A program made the position numbers and the translations under genes. The notes below the pieces were generated by a model. It made no database searches. It was not told where the DNA came from and saw only the letters and a program-made list of their open reading frames with translations. 15,783 nucleotides of DNA from an uncultured bacterium (GTDB taxonomy: Bacteria > Actinomycetota > Coriobacteriia > Coriobacteriales > Coriobacteriaceae). Shown piece by piece: positions 13,468 to 15,783 of this stretch (position 1 is its first letter; every line of letters starts with the position of its first letter). The stretch is taken from NCBI GenBank assembly GCA_905215945.1, contig CAJMRZ010000018.1:1-15783 (forward strand), in the 5' to 3' direction.

Positions 13468-13559
13468 CGCGGTTTTTTATACAAGCCGTGTCAAAACGCC
13501 CACAAGCTTAATAAAATAAAGTCGTACTTTGGTTATTGTGGTGATATTTTAAGTTTTTC

Positions 13560-13588
13560 TTGACGAAACTCCAAGGATGTTATATTAT
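13560..13588 (+). promoter_or_regulatory. Sigma-70 promoter for citrate synthase
   Basis: TTGACG (13560-13565), a 17-nt spacer and TATTAT (13583-13588) match the consensus well; the overlapping TATATT at 13581 is an alternative -10. Transcription would begin near 13595. The 13353-13679 intergenic region holds this and the divergent icd promoter and is clearly more AT-rich than the genes. I see no other gene in it. Confidence 0.78.
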
Positions 13589-13597
13589 TGTAGAAAT

Positions 13598-13627
13598 CAC
13601 CCACGCGGTGGGTGCCTGCGGTGCAGG
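13598..13627 (+). other. Two adjacent hairpins at the 5' end of the citrate synthase leader
   Basis: CACCCAC/GTGGGTG (13598-13614, 3-nt loop) is directly followed by CCTGC/GCAGG (13615-13627, 3-nt loop). With the predicted start near 13595 the mRNA would begin in this structure, as 5'-stabilising hairpins do. I see no terminator, T-box sequence or known riboswitch core. Confidence 0.5.
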
Positions 13628-13679
13628 AATGGGAAATTTGTGTACGTGTATAAATATGCAAGTGGAAAGGGGCCTGCCG

Positions 13680-15053
13680 ATGTATTACCCGGACGTACCG
13701 GCACTGGAGCCGGAAGAACTGGAACTGCTCTGCCATGAATATGTAGAGCATAATGCCACGCTGGACCCGCATTTGGCGGACCAGATGGGCGTCAAGCGCG
13801 GCCTGCGCAACCTGGACGGCACCGGTGTGCTGGCCGGTATCACCAACGTGTCCAACGTTGTTGGCTATGACAAAAAGGAAGACGGCACCATCGTGCCCAT
13901 CCCCGGCCGCCTGATCTACCGCGGCATCGATTTGGATGCCCTGGCCGCCGAGGCCGACGCCAGCGACCGCTTTATGTTTGAGGAAGTGGTCTGGCTGCTG
14001 CTGTTCGGCTCTCTGCCCACACGGGACCAGTATGCCAAGTTCCGCAAACTGCTGGAGAACCACCGCGAACTGCCCCGCGGCTTTGCCGACGATATGATCT
14101 TGAACTCGCCTTCGCCCAACCTGATGAACAAGATGGCGCGAAGCGTGCTGGCCATGTACAGCTACGATGAACACGCCGAGGACCTGAGCCTGCCCAACAT
14201 CCTGCGGCAGAGCATCAACCTGATCGCCGAGCTGCCCACCATGATGGTGAACGCTTACCAGATCAAGCGCCGCGTCTACGACCGCAACAGCATGTACTTC
14301 CACCTGCCCACCGAGGGACAGAGCACGGCCGAACATATCCTGTCCACCTACCGTGCCGACCAGAAGTTCACCCACGAGGAAGCCCGCCTGCTGGACCTGT
14401 GTCTGCTGGTGCATGCGGACCACGGCGGCGGTAACTGCTCGACCTTTACCTGCCGCGTGCTGTCCAGCTCCGGCACCGACACCTACGCGGCCATCTCGGC
14501 GGCCATCGGCGCGCTGAAAGGTCCCAAGCACGGCGGCGCCAACCTGAAGGTCATGCACCAGCTGGACTACATTTTGGAAAATGTGGAGGATCCCACCAAC
14601 GACGACGAGGTGCGGGAGTTCCTGCGCAAGATCATCCGCAAAGAGCGCGGCGACGGCAGCGGCCTGATCTACGGCATGGGCCACGCCGTGTACACCCTGA
14701 GCGACCCGCGTGCCCAAATTTTGAAAACACACGCCAAGAGCCTGGCCTACCAAAAAGGCTACGACGAGGAGTACGAGATGCTGTGCAGCATCGAGCGCCT
14801 GGCCCCCCAGGTATTTGCCGAGGAAAAGCACGGCCCCAAAAAGGTCTGCGCCAACGTGGACCTGTTCAGCGGCCTGATCTACCGCATGCTGGGCATCAGC
14901 GAAGATTTGTACACCCCGCTGTTTGCCATTGCCCGTGTACCCGGCTGGTGCGCCCACCGCGTAGAAGAAGTTGAGTACGCCAACCGCATCATTCGCCCCG
15001 CTTACAAATACCTGGGCGAGCCGCAGGAGTACCTGCCGCTGGAAGAGCGCTGA
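13680..15053 (+). CDS. gltA: Citrate synthase
   Basis: A 457-residue citrate/2-methylcitrate synthase of the Firmicute type. It condenses acetyl-CoA with oxaloacetate. Catalytic residues are visible: His284 in GPKHGGANLK, His335 in YGMGHAVYTLSDPRA, and Asp394 in NVDLFSG. The substrate-binding HADHGGGNCST is at 245-255 and the C-terminal IARVPGWCAHR (417-427) supplies arginines. The N-terminal ~45 residues are longer than in E. coli GltA, but the core is complete. Start at 13680: the ATG has AAAGGGG 7 nt upstream, whereas the frame's upstream extension overlaps the promoter. Leucine is mainly CTG with some TTG, and Glu often GAA, unlike the sugar genes to the left. It is divergent from icd and followed by a terminator. 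Confidence 0.93.
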   Translation: MYYPDVPALEPEELELLCHEYVEHNATLDPHLADQMGVKRGLRNLDGTGVLAGITNVSNVVGYDKKEDGTIVPIPGRLIYRGIDLDALAAEADASDRFMFEEVVWLLLFGSLPTRDQYAKFRKLLENHRELPRGFADDMILNSPSPNLMNKMARSVLAMYSYDEHAEDLSLPNILRQSINLIAELPTMMVNAYQIKRRVYDRNSMYFHLPTEGQSTAEHILSTYRADQKFTHEEARLLDLCLLVHADHGGGNCSTFTCRVLSSSGTDTYAAISAAIGALKGPKHGGANLKVMHQLDYILENVEDPTNDDEVREFLRKIIRKERGDGSGLIYGMGHAVYTLSDPRAQILKTHAKSLAYQKGYDEEYEMLCSIERLAPQVFAEEKHGPKKVCANVDLFSGLIYRMLGISEDLYTPLFAIARVPGWCAHRVEEVEYANRIIRPAYKYLGEPQEYLPLEER

Positions 15054-15078
15054 TTTCTGCTTATATCATCATGAACTG

Positions 15079-15105
15079 GCACCCGGATTTTTCCGGGTGC
15101 TTTTT
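15079..15105 (+). terminator. Terminator of citrate synthase
   Basis: GCACCCGGA (15079-15087) pairs with TCCGGGTGC (15092-15100) around a TTTT loop, followed by TTTTTGTTTT. It lies 26 nt beyond the gltA stop. Confidence 0.92.
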
Positions 15106-15193
15106 GTTTTGGGGTGGCGCAGGAGGCAGTTATCTGATATACTGGAAAAAAGCCCCTTATTCCATTGGAACATGACCAGAAAGTGAGAGAAAC

Positions 15194-15442
15194 ATGGAAA
15201 AATTCAAACAGCTGCTCTTCTCCGAAAACGGCATTAAAATTGTAAACATGCTGTTCTTCTTGGCGTTTCTGGCCCACAACCTTGTGTTTCTGGTTGTGGC
15301 ATACCTGGTCTGGATCCTTTTTCTGGCGTTCTGCATCAAAAAAGCTGCGAGTCGAACCTCCGGGATTATTTACGGCTGCTTTATTGCTTTTGCTGTTGTT
15401 ATGGTCGTGCTGAATGTTGTGCCGGTACTGCTGGGGCTATAA
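15194..15442 (+). CDS. Small membrane protein, unknown function
   Basis: An 82-residue, very hydrophobic protein. Two or three membrane segments are visible: about 15-45 (a long stretch, perhaps a helical hairpin: MLFFLAFLAHN then VFLVVAYLVWILFLAF) and about 58-80 (YGCFIAFAVVMVVLNVVPVLLGL), joined by a short basic loop (KKAASR). The ribosome site AAAGTGAGAG is modest. I do not recognise the family. It starts 140 nt after the gltA stop and 62 nt before the next small membrane gene, with which it may be co-transcribed. Confidence 0.65.
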   Translation: MEKFKQLLFSENGIKIVNMLFFLAFLAHNLVFLVVAYLVWILFLAFCIKKAASRTSGIIYGCFIAFAVVMVVLNVVPVLLGL

Positions 15443-15503
15443 CTCAGCGGGCGTCCGCCTGTTTGCCGCACAGACCGTTTGATTTTGTTGGGAGGTCGAT
15501 GTT

Positions 15504-15719
15504 ATGCCATGGTGGTACCCTTTCGGCTGTATTGCATTTATCGTTGGCGGCATCCTGATTTTTCTGAAACCGGAATGGCTCTGGGCGCTGACAGAGCAGT
15601 GGAAGTCCTATGCGGCAGACGGACCGTCGGACTTCTATATCCTGAGCACCAAAATCGGCGGTGTGCTGTTTGCGGTATTTGGGGTCGTCGCACTGGTTCT
15701 TCCGCTTTTTCTTAATTGA
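15504..15719 (+). CDS. Small two-TM membrane protein, resembles DUF6199 type
   Basis: A 71-residue protein with two membrane segments (about 5-20, PFGCIAFIVGGILIFL, and 50-70, KIGGVLFAVFGVVALVLPLFL). Between them is a short aromatic outer or inner loop containing WALTEQWKSYAADGPSDFYIL. The pattern of a TM, a conserved LTE.WKS..A..PS..Y motif, then a Gly-rich TM resembles small DUF6199-type proteins common in Firmicutes; I recall the resemblance but cannot check it. A strong ribosome site GGGAGG lies 9-10 nt before the ATG, which supports it as real. Function unknown. Confidence 0.72.
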   Translation: MPWWYPFGCIAFIVGGILIFLKPEWLWALTEQWKSYAADGPSDFYILSTKIGGVLFAVFGVVALVLPLFLN

Positions 15720-15783
15720 TGGTTCCGGCTTTGGGCAATACCGCATAATTCTAAGTGCCGATACGGCGAGCGAGGTGCGGCAG

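Noticed and set aside
13598-13679. Possible riboswitch or T-box before citrate synthase
   Set aside because: Only two short hairpins are present. No T-box sequence, no antiterminator/terminator switch and no known aptamer core can be seen.
13533-14957. Minus-strand open frame of 474 codons opposite citrate synthase
   Set aside because: It lies fully opposite a gene with all citrate synthase catalytic residues and crosses the gltA promoter. The protein is low-complexity His/Gln/Val-rich.

Overview
The window is a GC-rich bacterial segment that looks like a gut actinobacterium of the Collinsella / Coriobacteriia type. This rests on codon style, gene content and the mannose-family PTS module. 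It is inferred without a database search. Roughly positions 214-12300 are one coherent genome style. The last ~3 kb (about 12,650-15,783) look more like a Clostridium cluster IV / Faecalibacterium-Gemmiger-type Firmicute: CTG-dominated leucine codons, AT-rich intergenic DNA with consensus sigma-70 promoters, and two small Firmicute-like membrane proteins. The change seems to fall inside or next to the isocitrate dehydrogenase gene, so it is either a transferred block or a chimeric assembly.

Layout. 1-168: AT-rich DNA with no gene and one perfect 11-bp inverted repeat. 169-213: the 3' half only of a tRNA-Thr(CGT), followed by its terminator, which is a probable attachment-site scar of an element lying to the left. 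422-2969 (minus strand): galM-like epimerase, tagatose-6-phosphate kinase (lacC-like), a decayed 3' end of a second nagA, and a YhcH/NanQ-family protein. 3126-3710 (plus): flavodoxin. 3786-7086 (minus): gntR-type regulator, agaS, then nagA behind a terminator. 7272-10478 (minus): PTS operon IIA-YajC-IIB-IIC-IID. 10479-11030: long control region with operator-like repeats. 11112-12206 (minus): membrane-anchored SurA/PrsA-like protein. 12333-13352 (minus) and 13680-15053 (plus): divergent NAD-type isocitrate dehydrogenase and citrate synthase. 15194-15719 (plus): two small membrane proteins.

How the genes fit together. The PTS would import an amino sugar, most likely N-acetylgalactosamine, as its 6-phosphate. 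NagA would remove the acetyl group. AgaS would deaminate and isomerise galactosamine-6-phosphate to tagatose-6-phosphate. The LacC-like kinase would make tagatose-1,6-bisphosphate. The epimerase and YhcH protein would handle sugar anomers. No aldolase for the last step and no glycoside hydrolase is in the window. The GntR/UTRA regulator probably controls agaS and the PTS operon through an almost identical palindrome (TGGTAGTAACCA) found in front of both and nowhere else that I saw.

The points most worth a second look are the tRNA half-gene scar, the nagA remnant, the shared GntR operator, the CGGT/ACCG repeat cluster, the enlarged IID subunit, YajC inside the PTS operon, and the right-end composition break.
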